From positions 1-64,000 of the forward strand of contig JADFZJ010000019.1 of NCBI GenBank assembly GCA_015232555.1: 64,000 bases of DNA, written 5' to 3'. Below, piece by piece: positions 45,966 to 54,185 of the stretch (within the stretch, counting starts at the first letter, position 1; every line of letters starts with the position of its first letter). The notes below the pieces were generated by a model. The model made no database searches, was not told the DNA's origin, and saw nothing but the letters and a program-made list of their open reading frames with translations. The DNA comes from Desulfamplus sp. GTDB taxonomy: Bacteria > Desulfobacterota > Desulfobacteria > Desulfobacterales > Desulfobacteraceae. Made by a program: the position numbers and the translations under genes.

Positions 45966-47078
45966 TCAAAAAGGAATTGTTATAGAGAGCAGGGGGATTT
46001 TATGACCCCTGCTTTTTTCATAATCATTATCTTGATATTCATCACTTATAGATTTAACGCCGCTTTTTATAAGATATTTATTGTGTTTATGAACACTTGA
46101 AATTCCACCATAAATACTTCCTCCGTAAAATCCAGACCCTATAAATGCAATCAATCCTCCTAAAGCACTGTTTTCATCTTCAAATGATTCAACAGATGCA
46201 AGCACAAACGCACTATTAAGCAAAAATGCTATAAGTGCATCTTGATATCGGTTGCAGTAGGCAAAACCACCTCCTGGAATTATTGAGGCAATACCAGCGG
46301 TTATTGAACTCTTTTTTTTCTGCTCTATACCTTGTGTTGTTTGTAAAATCTTTTGCTTGATATTATCCATATTATAGCCAGCTCTCCCAGAAGGGGTCAT
46401 TTTATCTATATATTCAACTGATTTAACAAGATATTGCATAGACTCTTTGTATGGTAATTTATTATCTGCTGCTCTTTGAATATGTATCAGACAGAGCGTA
46501 TAGAGAGTTCGGTCTTCTAATGAGGGATCATCATTTAACAGAAGAAAATCTTGAAGAACCATAACGGCTGAAGCAACACGTTTCATTGCAAGAAATGTTC
46601 TGTTTAACATAAAAAGAGCCTCAATAGAGATAGAATAATCTTTTATAGCTTTGTCATTAATGGTTTGGTTTGCAGAAATAGTTTGGCTTGCAGAGTAACT
46701 ACTTGAAGATGTTCCGTTTGCTAAACAATCAAACAGAGGTGATGATAAGTCTTTGAAAACCGTGCTCGCATCTACATATTTTTGTGTGTAAAATAGAGAG
46801 AGTCCTTTTTTAAATTTTGCATCATTTATCCGTTTGTCATCAGGAAAGAAATGGATAAAGCGGTGCAACTCAACAATTGCAGTTTGAAAATCTTTACTTT
46901 GAAACTGCTTCAAAGCATAGCTATACTGCATATCTGAATTTATTATCAAAGTTTCTGATTTATCAGATGAACATCTGCCAAGGTTTATGAATAAAAAAAG
47001 CGATATGAATACAACAGAAAGAGCGTAATAAATATGTGAAGAAAAAGAAGTGCAAATAGATAATTTAATTTGAGCCAT
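45966..47078 (-). CDS. TPR-type exported protein with C-terminal membrane segments
   Basis: Encodes 370 residues if started at 47078, within the end of the yidD-like gene. An N-terminal signal or anchor segment is followed by tetratricopeptide-like helices (YALKQFQSKDFQTAIVELHR, then INDAKFKKGLSLFYTQKYVDA). A hydrophobic, Gly-rich domain near the C-terminus contains IPGGGFAYCNRYQDALIAF and LIAFIGSGFYGGSIYGGI. Family not named with certainty. The overlap with yidD and the paired layout suggest they work together. A start further upstream (47120) is possible. Confidence 0.7.
   Translation of the reverse strand: MAQIKLSICTSFSSHIYYALSVVFISLFLFINLGRCSSDKSETLIINSDMQYSYALKQFQSKDFQTAIVELHRFIHFFPDDKRINDAKFKKGLSLFYTQKYVDASTVFKDLSSPLFDCLANGTSSSSYSASQTISANQTINDKAIKDYSISIEALFMLNRTFLAMKRVASAVMVLQDFLLLNDDPSLEDRTLYTLCLIHIQRAADNKLPYKESMQYLVKSVEYIDKMTPSGRAGYNMDNIKQKILQTTQGIEQKKKSSITAGIASIIPGGGFAYCNRYQDALIAFLLNSAFVLASVESFEDENSALGGLIAFIGSGFYGGSIYGGISSVHKHNKYLIKSGVKSISDEYQDNDYEKSRGHKIPLLSITIPF
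45988..46018 (+). terminator. Rho-independent terminator for the chemoreceptor gene
   Basis: AGCAGGGG (45988-45995) and CCCCTGCT (46006-46013) form an 8-bp stem followed by six T residues. It lies inside the last codons of the convergent TPR gene, so that gene's C-terminus is constrained by the hairpin. Confidence 0.8.
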
Positions 47079-47457
47079 TAAGATCATACCACCAAAAATC
47101 ATTAGATTCCACTGGATCAAGGGTTAAGGCTCTTCCATCAGTTTGAGAAACAGCCTCAGAAATACGGCTTTCATCTCTTCCGCACCTTATCAAGCGGTCA
47201 CAGGTCATAATCCAGCCTATGAAAAAACCGTGCTTTTTAAATGCCTCTTCACCATAACTTGAACATGATGGGGACATGCCGCAACGGTCTCCATCAACTG
47301 GTGATATATATGATTTGTAAAACATAAATAAACCATTCGCTGAATCTTTTGGTTGAGATTTTTGCAATTCTGACTCAGCCTTAACAGATAGAGAAGTTAA
47401 AAATATTGATAAAAATATAAAAGATATAAATATCATAAGGTTATATTTTATCATCAC
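47065..47457 (-). CDS. YidD-like membrane insertion efficiency factor with signal segment
   Basis: Encodes 130 residues. The YidD core MFYKSYISPVDGDRCGMSPS, CSSYGEEAFKKHG and a closing RLIRCGRDE match PF01809, including the conserved Cys residues. Usual YidD is about 70-90 residues with a short amphipathic start. This one adds an N-terminal hydrophobic segment of about 20 residues (IFISFIFLSIFLTSL) ending near VKAES, so it is probably exported or anchored. The downstream TPR gene overlaps its end. A role in membrane protein insertion is thus doubtful; a periplasmic derivative is likely. Confidence 0.82.
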   Translation of the reverse strand: MMIKYNLMIFISFIFLSIFLTSLSVKAESELQKSQPKDSANGLFMFYKSYISPVDGDRCGMSPSCSSYGEEAFKKHGFFIGWIMTCDRLIRCGRDESRISEAVSQTDGRALTLDPVESNDFWWYDLNGSN

Positions 47458-47500
47458 AATATTAGTCCTATATCACAGGTTATCGTAAAGTTCAACGGGG

Positions 47501-47558
47501 CAGCCCGAAGGCGACCACCAACGCAGATTTAGACACAAAACCACACGCCGTAGGGCTG
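47501..47558. repeat. Imperfect inverted repeat CAGCCC...GGGCTG
   Basis: CAGCCCGAAGGCG (47501-47513) and CGCCGTAGGGCTG (47546-47558) pair with two mismatches around a 32-nt loop. Base content is GC-rich against AT-rich surroundings. It lies just upstream of a transposase remnant, so it may be an element end or a dispersed palindrome. Confidence 0.5.
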
Positions 47559-47589
47559 TATCGGGTAATTACAAATAAAGGAACTACTC

Positions 47590-47811
47590 ATGAAAAATAA
47601 TACATATTTGCTTTCATTACAAAAACAATTTGAAAATATTGGTTTGGATTCTGACATCAATCAAGCACTGCGGGAATTGAAACTCAGCAGTATGTTGAGA
47701 CAATCCAAAATTTTGAAGCAAAAAGGTTACAGCACATCTCTACTTATCTATTTTATGATACTACTGACATTTATAAAAAGAACTCTGTGTTCTTTTTGGA
47801 CAACAAACTGA
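47590..47811 (+). pseudogene. Truncated IS4-like transposase N-terminus
   Basis: Encodes 73 residues ending prematurely. The segment LRQSKILKQKGYSTSLLIYF followed by MILLTFIKRTLCSFW resembles the N-terminus of IS4-type transposases (a helical lead-in before the DDE domain). No DDE motif follows; the rest is absent or scrambled. The first residues (MKNNTYLLSLQKQFENIGLD) look like a transposase leader. Assignment is by family memory only. The stretch 47812-48134 shows no recognisable gene on either strand; a minus-strand frame at 47761-47949 is unrecognised. Confidence 0.5.
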
Positions 47812-48004
47812 AGCACAAGACCAGGGTTCTACATATTCAGGAATAGATTTAGCCTGAACCACCGATAATCTCACTTTAACGCCGGCTTCTGTTTGAAGTT
47901 CTTGAAGCAAATTAACCGAAGGAAACTGATGTAGCGAAAATTCGCTCACATTTCACTATATATTCAAAATTTAAGGCTTTTGCTTGGTCGATATGGAAAA
48001 TGGT

Positions 48005-48067
48005 GAGGTGAAAAATGTTTTTACCAGATAAGCTATGAAGGTAGCTGTTAAAAACATTTTTCACCTC
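48005..48067. repeat. 19-bp perfect inverted repeat (long hairpin)
   Basis: GAGGTGAAAAATGTTTTTA (48005-48023) is exactly complementary to 48049-48067. The 25-nt loop holds a second small hairpin, AGCTA/TAGCT. It lies between the transposase remnant and the unrecognised minus-strand gene at 48135. No T-tract of terminator type follows on the + strand. Confidence 0.8.
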
Positions 48068-48134
48068 AAAATTGGGAGAGGAGAGGGTGTAAAGAATATA
48101 TACAACTTCATGGATGGTGCACCAGATGTGTATA

Positions 48135-48557
48135 TTATCCCCCAAGAAATTGATTGGTTATCTTGTGTATGCAGTGGTAGATATCCTCGTCACTGCCGTA
48201 TATATCAATTACATCCTTGTGGTTGATGAGCTTTTCCACGATAAATGCTGTAATATAGAGCGAAACTATATTGGGATTTTGGACAATTGTTCTGAAAGGG
48301 GCTACCTGAAAATCAATATCAAAATCCTCAGCTCTGCAAAGAGTCTCGACACATCTTGCAATCTGTTCTTGTATAGAGTTCTTGCTTACTGTTTCAACAA
48401 GTCCATCTTCTACAAGTTTCATAGAGACTTTATTGCTGAACATATCGACATTATCCCTTATCACTTGAATAGAGCGGTATCTCTCTCTCTCTTTTGATGA
48501 CTCAATTTTTGACAGTATCGTTGCTTCCCTGTTTCCAACATGAAATGTTTTGCCCAT
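48135..48557 (-). CDS. Hypothetical protein of 140 residues, not recognised
   Basis: Encodes 140 residues, mostly helical by composition. Charged N-terminus MGKTFHVGNREATILSKIES and RERYRSIQVIRDNVDMF lead to hydrophobic VSLYITAFIVEKLINHKDVI near the C-terminus. No membrane segment or signal peptide is evident. I do not recognise a family. The frame is complete, with AAGGACAG upstream of the ATG, and the next gene (surA-like) diverges. It may be a real lineage-specific gene next to a mobile-element scar. Confidence 0.55.
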   Translation of the reverse strand: MGKTFHVGNREATILSKIESSKERERYRSIQVIRDNVDMFSNKVSMKLVEDGLVETVSKNSIQEQIARCVETLCRAEDFDIDFQVAPFRTIVQNPNIVSLYITAFIVEKLINHKDVIDIYGSDEDIYHCIHKITNQFLGG

Positions 48558-48790
48558 AAAATCTGTCCTTAAAATATTATTTTAAAAAAAACTTGAAGTT
48601 CACAAAGGTTAAGTTCAACTAATGGTTGGATTATAAACGTAAACAATAGGTTGTTTCAAGCTAAAAATCGTTTGAGTTCAATAAATATCGCTTGAAAGAG
48701 CGGGCAGTGCATGTTAGAAATTGAACCTTTCAATAAAATATCTTAGTAAAAAAAGAATTCAACAATAAATCTATATACAAAGGAATGCTG

Positions 48791-49843
48791 ATGGTTAATA
48801 TGGTCATAAAAATAAAAAGAAATTTCGTAATGAACATAGCTTTATCTGCAATTGCTATATACTTAACAGCATCTGCCGCTATCATAATCATAACTGCTAA
48901 ACCTCTCTGTGCCGAAGTATCTAATATCAAATTAATTGATAGAATTATAGCTATTGTCAATAATGACGTTATCACGCTTGTTGAGCTTAACACTGCTTTG
49001 CAGCCATATATACAAAAGCTCGAATCTTCTGGTTATGAAACAGCGAAGAAACAGGAGATTATGCGTCAGTTGACAGGGGACATGATAAACCGAATGGTTG
49101 AACGGAAATTGACAGATCAAGAGGCAAAGCGTGTTAAAATAACAGTTTCAGATAAAGAGGTTGATGCTGCAATAGAGAGACTCAAGGAGTCTCAGTTGAT
49201 GAGTCAGGAAGAGTTGGAAAAAGCTCTTAAAGATGATGGACTGACATTTGAAGACTATAGAGAGAAGTTAAGAGAGGAGATATTAAGACCAAAACTGATA
49301 AATCAGAGCATTAAATCCAAAGTGGTTATTACAGAGAGTGACATAAAAGAGCATTATGAGCGTAACAGCCAAAATTTTTCCGGTAAAAAAAGATATTATC
49401 TGAGAAATATCCTTATAAAATCAGAAGGCAAATCTAAAGAGCCTGCCGCTGGAATAACAGAGGATAAATTACAAAAAAAAGCAAAGCAGATTAAACAGCG
49501 TCTTGAGGGCGGTGAAGATTTTAAGACTGTCGCAACAGCAGAATCTGAAGCACCGAATGCTGCAGAAGGCGGGGACCTTGGTTTTTTTGACTGGGAGATT
49601 CTTTCAGATACCATTAGAGATGCTGTTGAACCACTTAAAGCAGGGGAATACACAAATGTAATTTCAACTGATCAGGGATATCAGATTTTTTATGTTGAAA
49701 AGATTGATAACCAGAATTTACCCCCATTAAATGAGGTATCCGAGTCTATATCAAAAAAACTGTATGATGATATTGTTGAGAAGAAATTCAGAGAGTGGTT
49801 AGATGCTCTGAAAGAGAAATCGCACATTAAAATCATGTTGTAA
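48791..49843 (+). CDS. SurA-like periplasmic peptidyl-prolyl isomerase
   Basis: Encodes 350 residues from the ATG at 48791 (AAGGA 7 nt upstream; another ATG 6 nt earlier is possible). Signal segment MNIALSAIAIYLTASAAIII is followed by the SurA N-domain (LIDRIIAIVNNDVITLVEL, with helical arm SDKEVDAAIERLKESQ) and one parvulin domain (YLRNILIKSEGKS, then AAEGGDLGFFDWEIL and QGYQIFYVEKI). Typical SurA has two parvulin domains; only one is seen, so this is the shorter delta-type chaperone. It assists outer-membrane protein folding in the periplasm. Confidence 0.9.
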   Translation: MVNMVIKIKRNFVMNIALSAIAIYLTASAAIIIITAKPLCAEVSNIKLIDRIIAIVNNDVITLVELNTALQPYIQKLESSGYETAKKQEIMRQLTGDMINRMVERKLTDQEAKRVKITVSDKEVDAAIERLKESQLMSQEELEKALKDDGLTFEDYREKLREEILRPKLINQSIKSKVVITESDIKEHYERNSQNFSGKKRYYLRNILIKSEGKSKEPAAGITEDKLQKKAKQIKQRLEGGEDFKTVATAESEAPNAAEGGDLGFFDWEILSDTIRDAVEPLKAGEYTNVISTDQGYQIFYVEKIDNQNLPPLNEVSESISKKLYDDIVEKKFREWLDALKEKSHIKIML

Positions 49844-49885
49844 AAGAGATAATCCAATATAACACAGTGCTCATAGGAGATGGAT

Positions 49886-51250
49886 ATGCAGCGGGATCGG
49901 AATGAAATATTGGCTGAAAGTGTCAAACGGCTTTTAAGACGGGGGGCGACTAAATCCCTGCAAAAAATTATCAGAAAAACACGTCCTGTAGATTTGGCAC
50001 TTGTTTTCAGAGAAATCTCCCGTGACAGTCGGCTTAAAATGTTCAATCTGATGCACGATCCTGAAGAGAAGGGGCTTCTCTTTTCCGAACTTGAAGAGCC
50101 AATTTTTCTTGAATTGATAGATCAGCTTAAACTTGAAGATATAGTTGAAATCTTTGAAAATATGGCTGCTGATGATGTGGCTGAACTCCTTGGATATCTT
50201 GACGAGCAGATTGCAGATACTATCCTCGAAAAGATGAAAAATGAGGATTCCCAAGAAGTTGAACATCTTATGAGCTATGGTGAAGGTACTGCTGGAAGTA
50301 TCATGGTTCCTGATTTTATTGCTCTTAAAGAGGATATGGGGGCAAGAGATGTTATTGCGGCTCTTCAAAATGACTATCTTGATGTTGAGATGCCATTTTA
50401 TATCTACGTTGTTGATGAATATGGAAAACTTGTCGGGATAAGCTCTTTAAGACAGCTTGTGGTTGTCCATCCGCAAAAACCTCTTAAAGATTTTATGATA
50501 CGTGACATTGTATCTGTAAACACATACACAGACTGTGAAAAAGTGGCAGAGCTTGTTGCTCGGTATGACTTTCTTGCAGTTCCAGTTGTAGATGATGATA
50601 ACAGGCTTGTCGGTATTGTAACTGTAGATGATGTTATAGATATTATAAGCGAAGAGGCAACTGGTGATATACTTAAAATGGCTGGCGTGGGCGAAGATTA
50701 CGTTGAGACCCAGACCATTCTTCGAGGAACACGTATAAGGCTTCCGTGGCTCTTTACAAGTTGCCTTGGCGGACTTGTTGCATCTTTGATCATCAGCGGA
50801 TTTCACGAGAGTCTCTCTAAATTTGCATATCTTGCGGTCTATATTCCTGTAATTACTGGAATGGGTGGAAATATTGGCATTCAATCCTCAACTGTTGTTG
50901 TGCGTGGTATTGCAACTGGTAGAATAAATACAAAGGATCTCTGGACAGTGGTTGTCAAGGAGATTTCGATTGGGCTGATTCTTGGGCTTATATATGGTTT
51001 TATGATTGGGCTTGTTGCTAAAATACGCTATATGGAAGAGCCTTTATCCATGATGTTTGCAATTTCTGTATCTCTTGCTGTAGTTGTCTCAATGTCCATT
51101 GCTGCTCTTATGGGTTCATTGGTTCCAATGCTATTTCAGAAAGTACATATTGATCCTGCCGTGGCAACTGGACCTTTTGTCACTACCTCTGTTGATGTGG
51201 TGAGCGTATTTTCCTATTTAACGATTGCAACGCTGCTGCTTGGGTTTTAA
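49886..51250 (+). CDS. mgtE: Magnesium transporter MgtE
   Basis: Encodes 454 residues from the ATG at 49886, which has AGGAG 6 nt upstream (an ATG at 49880 touches that site). Order: MgtE N-domain (superhelical; ADDVAELLGYLDEQIADTIL), paired CBS domains (IYVVDEYGKLVGISSLRQ and VPVVDDDNRLVGIVTVDDV), connecting helix and a five-helix pore (MGGNIGIQSSTVVVRGIATG, VATGPFVTTSVDVVSVFSY). Mg2+ binding to the N and CBS domains gates the channel. It is 36 nt after the SurA-like gene. No M-box riboswitch lies between. Confidence 0.96.
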   Translation: MQRDRNEILAESVKRLLRRGATKSLQKIIRKTRPVDLALVFREISRDSRLKMFNLMHDPEEKGLLFSELEEPIFLELIDQLKLEDIVEIFENMAADDVAELLGYLDEQIADTILEKMKNEDSQEVEHLMSYGEGTAGSIMVPDFIALKEDMGARDVIAALQNDYLDVEMPFYIYVVDEYGKLVGISSLRQLVVVHPQKPLKDFMIRDIVSVNTYTDCEKVAELVARYDFLAVPVVDDDNRLVGIVTVDDVIDIISEEATGDILKMAGVGEDYVETQTILRGTRIRLPWLFTSCLGGLVASLIISGFHESLSKFAYLAVYIPVITGMGGNIGIQSSTVVVRGIATGRINTKDLWTVVVKEISIGLILGLIYGFMIGLVAKIRYMEEPLSMMFAISVSLAVVVSMSIAALMGSLVPMLFQKVHIDPAVATGPFVTTSVDVVSVFSYLTIATLLLGF

Positions 51251-51332
51251 TTGTTCTTTCCGTATCGTCAATTCTCTTCAATGCTGATTACAATAATATT
51301 CAATATGTTATATCAAATAATTTAAGATTCTT

Positions 51333-52217
51333 ATGACTGATTCATTTTCAACTGATGCAGTTCTTTTAAGACGGATAGAGTATGGAGATTATGATCTGAT
51401 AGTAACCTACTTTACCCGTTCAATGGGAAGAATATCGGTAATAGCCAAAAATGCAAAAAAGAGCGTCCGCCGTTTTGCAGGGGCACTTGATCCTTTTATC
51501 GCTATGAATATTGAGTGCTCATTGCCCAAACGAAAAGGTTCTCTTCCTGTCTTAAACAGCGTGGATATTGAAAATCCATTTGCAAATATCCGAACCAGCA
51601 CAGCAAAGACAGGATATGCAAGTTACTGGATTGAGATAATCAACTCATGGATGGATGACGGAAAGCCTGATGTTGCAATTTATGATCTCATTTTTCATGT
51701 TCTTGAGTCGCTTAATAGTGGTAAAATTCCAGTTGAAGTTTTAAGTGTCATTTTTCAGATACGGTTTATGGGAATATCTGGATTTACACCCAATCTTATG
51801 GGTTGTGGTCAATGCGGTAAATCTCTTGATGAAATCCGTCAACACAAAGTAATATTTGATTTAGCCGCAGGCAGACTTATATGTGACAGATGCAGTGGTG
51901 TTAATAATTTCCCTAAAAACGGCTGCGAGATTAATGAGATAGTTCTAAAATATGCCTTGCCTGAACAAACATCTTTATCTTTGAATTGTCTCAATAATGT
52001 ATCAAGCCGTGGAATATCTGTCTCTAAAGGGACGCTCAAGCAGCTATCATGGATGAGTAACACAGATATAAGATGTGCAGAGAGGCTCAAATTTTCCAGA
52101 ACTGCGGTAAAAGAGGGAGAACACCTGTTAGAGGGATTTATTCCGTGCCATATTGGCAGGAGTATGAAGAGCTTGAATTTTTTGCATCAAATTAGAAAGG
52201 CAGATTTAGCCATTTAA
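51333..52217 (+). CDS. recO: DNA repair protein RecO
   Basis: Encodes 294 residues. The N-terminal OB fold reads TDAVLLRRIEYGDYDLIVTY and continues GRISVIAKNAKKSVRRFAG. The helical domain includes a zinc knuckle GCGQCGKSLDE with ICDRCSG, a four-cysteine set. RecO loads RecA onto SSB-coated DNA with RecR and RecF. The length is above average because of a Pro/Lys-rich C-terminal tail region. It lies upstream of the GHMP kinase on the same strand. Confidence 0.92.
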   Translation: MTDSFSTDAVLLRRIEYGDYDLIVTYFTRSMGRISVIAKNAKKSVRRFAGALDPFIAMNIECSLPKRKGSLPVLNSVDIENPFANIRTSTAKTGYASYWIEIINSWMDDGKPDVAIYDLIFHVLESLNSGKIPVEVLSVIFQIRFMGISGFTPNLMGCGQCGKSLDEIRQHKVIFDLAAGRLICDRCSGVNNFPKNGCEINEIVLKYALPEQTSLSLNCLNNVSSRGISVSKGTLKQLSWMSNTDIRCAERLKFSRTAVKEGEHLLEGFIPCHIGRSMKSLNFLHQIRKADLAI

Positions 52218-52245
52218 TAAACAAAATAGCAGGTTATTGCAAATT

Positions 52246-53391
52246 ATGAATTTCAAAACCATTCTTGAACAGCAAGAGATAAAATCATCAGTTCCATGCC
52301 GTATTGATTTAGGCGGAACTCTTGATATCAGCACATTTTTTTTACCGCTTGGACATTTAAACCCTGCAACATTTAATATTGCCCTTGATATGAGAACCAC
52401 AGTAACCTTATCTCCATGGAGAGACAGATATATTAAAATATCATCTAAAGGGTTTGAGAGTGCAGAGTTTGAAGCAGAAACGGCACCCTTTAACCACCCA
52501 ATGGGATTGATGTTTGCAGTGGTTAGATTTTTTAACGGAAACGGAGTTCATGTTAAGATTGAGTCAACATCACCGCCAAGAAGTGCTCTTGGAGGCTCTT
52601 CTTCTGCTGCTGTGGCTATGATTGAAGCGTTCAAATCAGCTATAAACAAAGCTCAATCATCAAACATTGAACTATCAAAACAAGATGTTGATTATATCCG
52701 CTCAATTAATATTAACTCCATGGAACCCTCACAAATTTCTATGCTTGCCCACTATATTGAATCAAGCGTGGCTGGAGTGCCGTGCGGATTGCAAGATCAA
52801 CTTGCAGCAGCTTATGGAGGTGTTAATTGCTGGTATTGGCGAATGGGTAAAAATGGAATATCTTTTACTCAAGATAACCTTGTTGTAAAGCAAAATCAAA
52901 GCGATAAATCAGATATGGGAATGATACCAGATAGTTGCCAATTTGATATAAACAACAACATTTTAGTTGCTTACTGCGGTATTCCTCATGTATCAAGCGA
53001 CATAAATAGAAGATGGGTCAACAGTTTTCTTGCTGGTGAAAATCGTGATAAATGGGAACGGATAATAAAAATTACCCATGCTTTTTCCAATGCTGTTAAA
53101 ATCCATGATTTCAACCTTGCAGCAGATTTGATGAATCAAGAAACCCAAATACGTCTTGATATGACTCCTGATGTTCTTGACAAGACAGGCAAGCTCCTTT
53201 TTGAGTGTGCAAAAAAACTTGGCTGCGGTGCAAGATTTACAGGTGCAGGCGGCGGCGGTTGCTTGTGGGCAGTTGGAGAGAAGAGCAATATCTCAGCATT
53301 GAAAAATGGGTGGAAAAATATTGTTGATAAAGAGCCAGATGCAGATATTCTCGAGACCAAGGTTGATTTTAAAGGGATTATTGTCAATTAA
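52246..53391 (+). CDS. GHMP family sugar or homoserine-type kinase
   Basis: Encodes 381 residues from the ATG at 52246 (a TTG at 52237 lies in frame). GHMP motifs: motif 1 PCRIDLGGTLDIS, motif 2 PPRSALGGSSSAAVAMIEAF (ATP loop) and motif 3 ARFTGAGGGGCLWAVG. GVPCGLQDQLAAAYGGVNCW is the substrate-side segment seen in heptose- and galacto-type kinases. It phosphorylates a small molecule with ATP; a sugar kinase is most likely, but substrate is not determined. No galactose or heptose pathway genes are adjacent. Confidence 0.85.
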   Translation: MNFKTILEQQEIKSSVPCRIDLGGTLDISTFFLPLGHLNPATFNIALDMRTTVTLSPWRDRYIKISSKGFESAEFEAETAPFNHPMGLMFAVVRFFNGNGVHVKIESTSPPRSALGGSSSAAVAMIEAFKSAINKAQSSNIELSKQDVDYIRSININSMEPSQISMLAHYIESSVAGVPCGLQDQLAAAYGGVNCWYWRMGKNGISFTQDNLVVKQNQSDKSDMGMIPDSCQFDINNNILVAYCGIPHVSSDINRRWVNSFLAGENRDKWERIIKITHAFSNAVKIHDFNLAADLMNQETQIRLDMTPDVLDKTGKLLFECAKKLGCGARFTGAGGGGCLWAVGEKSNISALKNGWKNIVDKEPDADILETKVDFKGIIVN

Positions 53392-53476
53392 AATCGTTTA
53401 AAATAATAATCCTAATTTTAATGTGTAGATGAGAGCTACAAAATTTTATAGATATACAAATCATAGATTCATATTG

Positions 53477-53776
53477 ATGGAAAAGCACATACCACACTAC
53501 TCATTGGCTGAAATTAAAGCACAAATGACAACTATAGAATCAATGAACCTTACTGTTTCCGCTATGAGTGGTATCAGAAAAATAGGTATGGCTAAGTCTG
53601 ATGCACTTTCTGTGGTGCAAGAGCTGACTTGGAAAAATTTTTATAAAAGTATGACAACCTATAACAACAACAGCATATGGCAAGACGTTTATCACACCCA
53701 GTGGAAGGATATTGGACTCTACGTTAAGTTTCAGCGGGCAAATGAATATTTTATTATATCTTTCAAGGAGTTGTAA
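53477..53776 (+). CDS. mqsR: Toxin MqsR (RNA interferase)
   Basis: Encodes 99 residues from the ATG at 53477 (the frame is open further up to 53429). It matches E. coli MqsR along its length: MEKHIPHYSLAEIKAQM, FYKSMTTYNNNSIWQDVYH, and the end YFIISFKEL. MqsR is a RelE-fold mRNA endonuclease, in E. coli cutting at GCU; the basic and aromatic segment FYKSMTTY is intact. The antitoxin gene follows after 2 nt, the usual toxin-first order. Likely a functional toxin. Confidence 0.95.
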   Translation: MEKHIPHYSLAEIKAQMTTIESMNLTVSAMSGIRKIGMAKSDALSVVQELTWKNFYKSMTTYNNNSIWQDVYHTQWKDIGLYVKFQRANEYFIISFKEL

Positions 53777-53778
53777 AC

Positions 53779-54126
53779 ATGGTAACCAAATGGAATGGAC
53801 AACCTTGCCCTCTTTGCGGGGTTGGAACACTAAATGATGGAGTCAAAAAAATTAAACAAGAGTATAAAGGACAGACTTTTAGTTCTGAAACTCATGGAGC
53901 ATTTTGCAATCATTGTGGTGATGGTTTTATAGAGTTTGACGAGGCTGAGGAAGCTGCATGGTTAGATTTTAGGGATTTGGTTGATGCTGCCGAAGCTGTA
54001 GAACTTGCTCGAAACGCTTTTGCAAGTTATGAGCGTGGAAAAAAGAGACCCTTGACTAATGTTATTAATTTTTACGGACTTATTAACAGACACCCAGAGT
54101 TGTTGAATGAGTTAAAAACTGGATAG
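53779..54126 (+). CDS. mqsA: Antitoxin MqsA with shortened helix-turn-helix region
   Basis: Encodes 115 residues. The N-terminal zinc domain is typical: CPLCGVGTL and AFCNHCGDGF provide four Cys. The linker FRDLVDAAEAVELARNAF runs directly into the C-terminal half AFASYERGKKRPLTNVI and HPELLNEL. In E. coli MqsA about 38 residues lie between FRA and AFSRYE, but only 16 here, so roughly 22 residues are absent, covering the first helices and turn of the HTH. Toxin binding (N-domain) is intact, whereas DNA binding and autorepression are probably lost or reduced. The frame is otherwise clean. Confidence 0.92.
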   Translation: MVTKWNGQPCPLCGVGTLNDGVKKIKQEYKGQTFSSETHGAFCNHCGDGFIEFDEAEEAAWLDFRDLVDAAEAVELARNAFASYERGKKRPLTNVINFYGLINRHPELLNELKTG

Positions 54127-54185
54127 AAAAAAGGTTTTAAAATAACTATATTTTTTAAATCTCAATAAAAACAAAGAGAGAAACA

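Noticed and set aside
47501-47558. Integron attC site
   Set aside because: GC-rich arms suggested it, but the RYYYAAC/GTTRRRY core sites and an integrase are absent.
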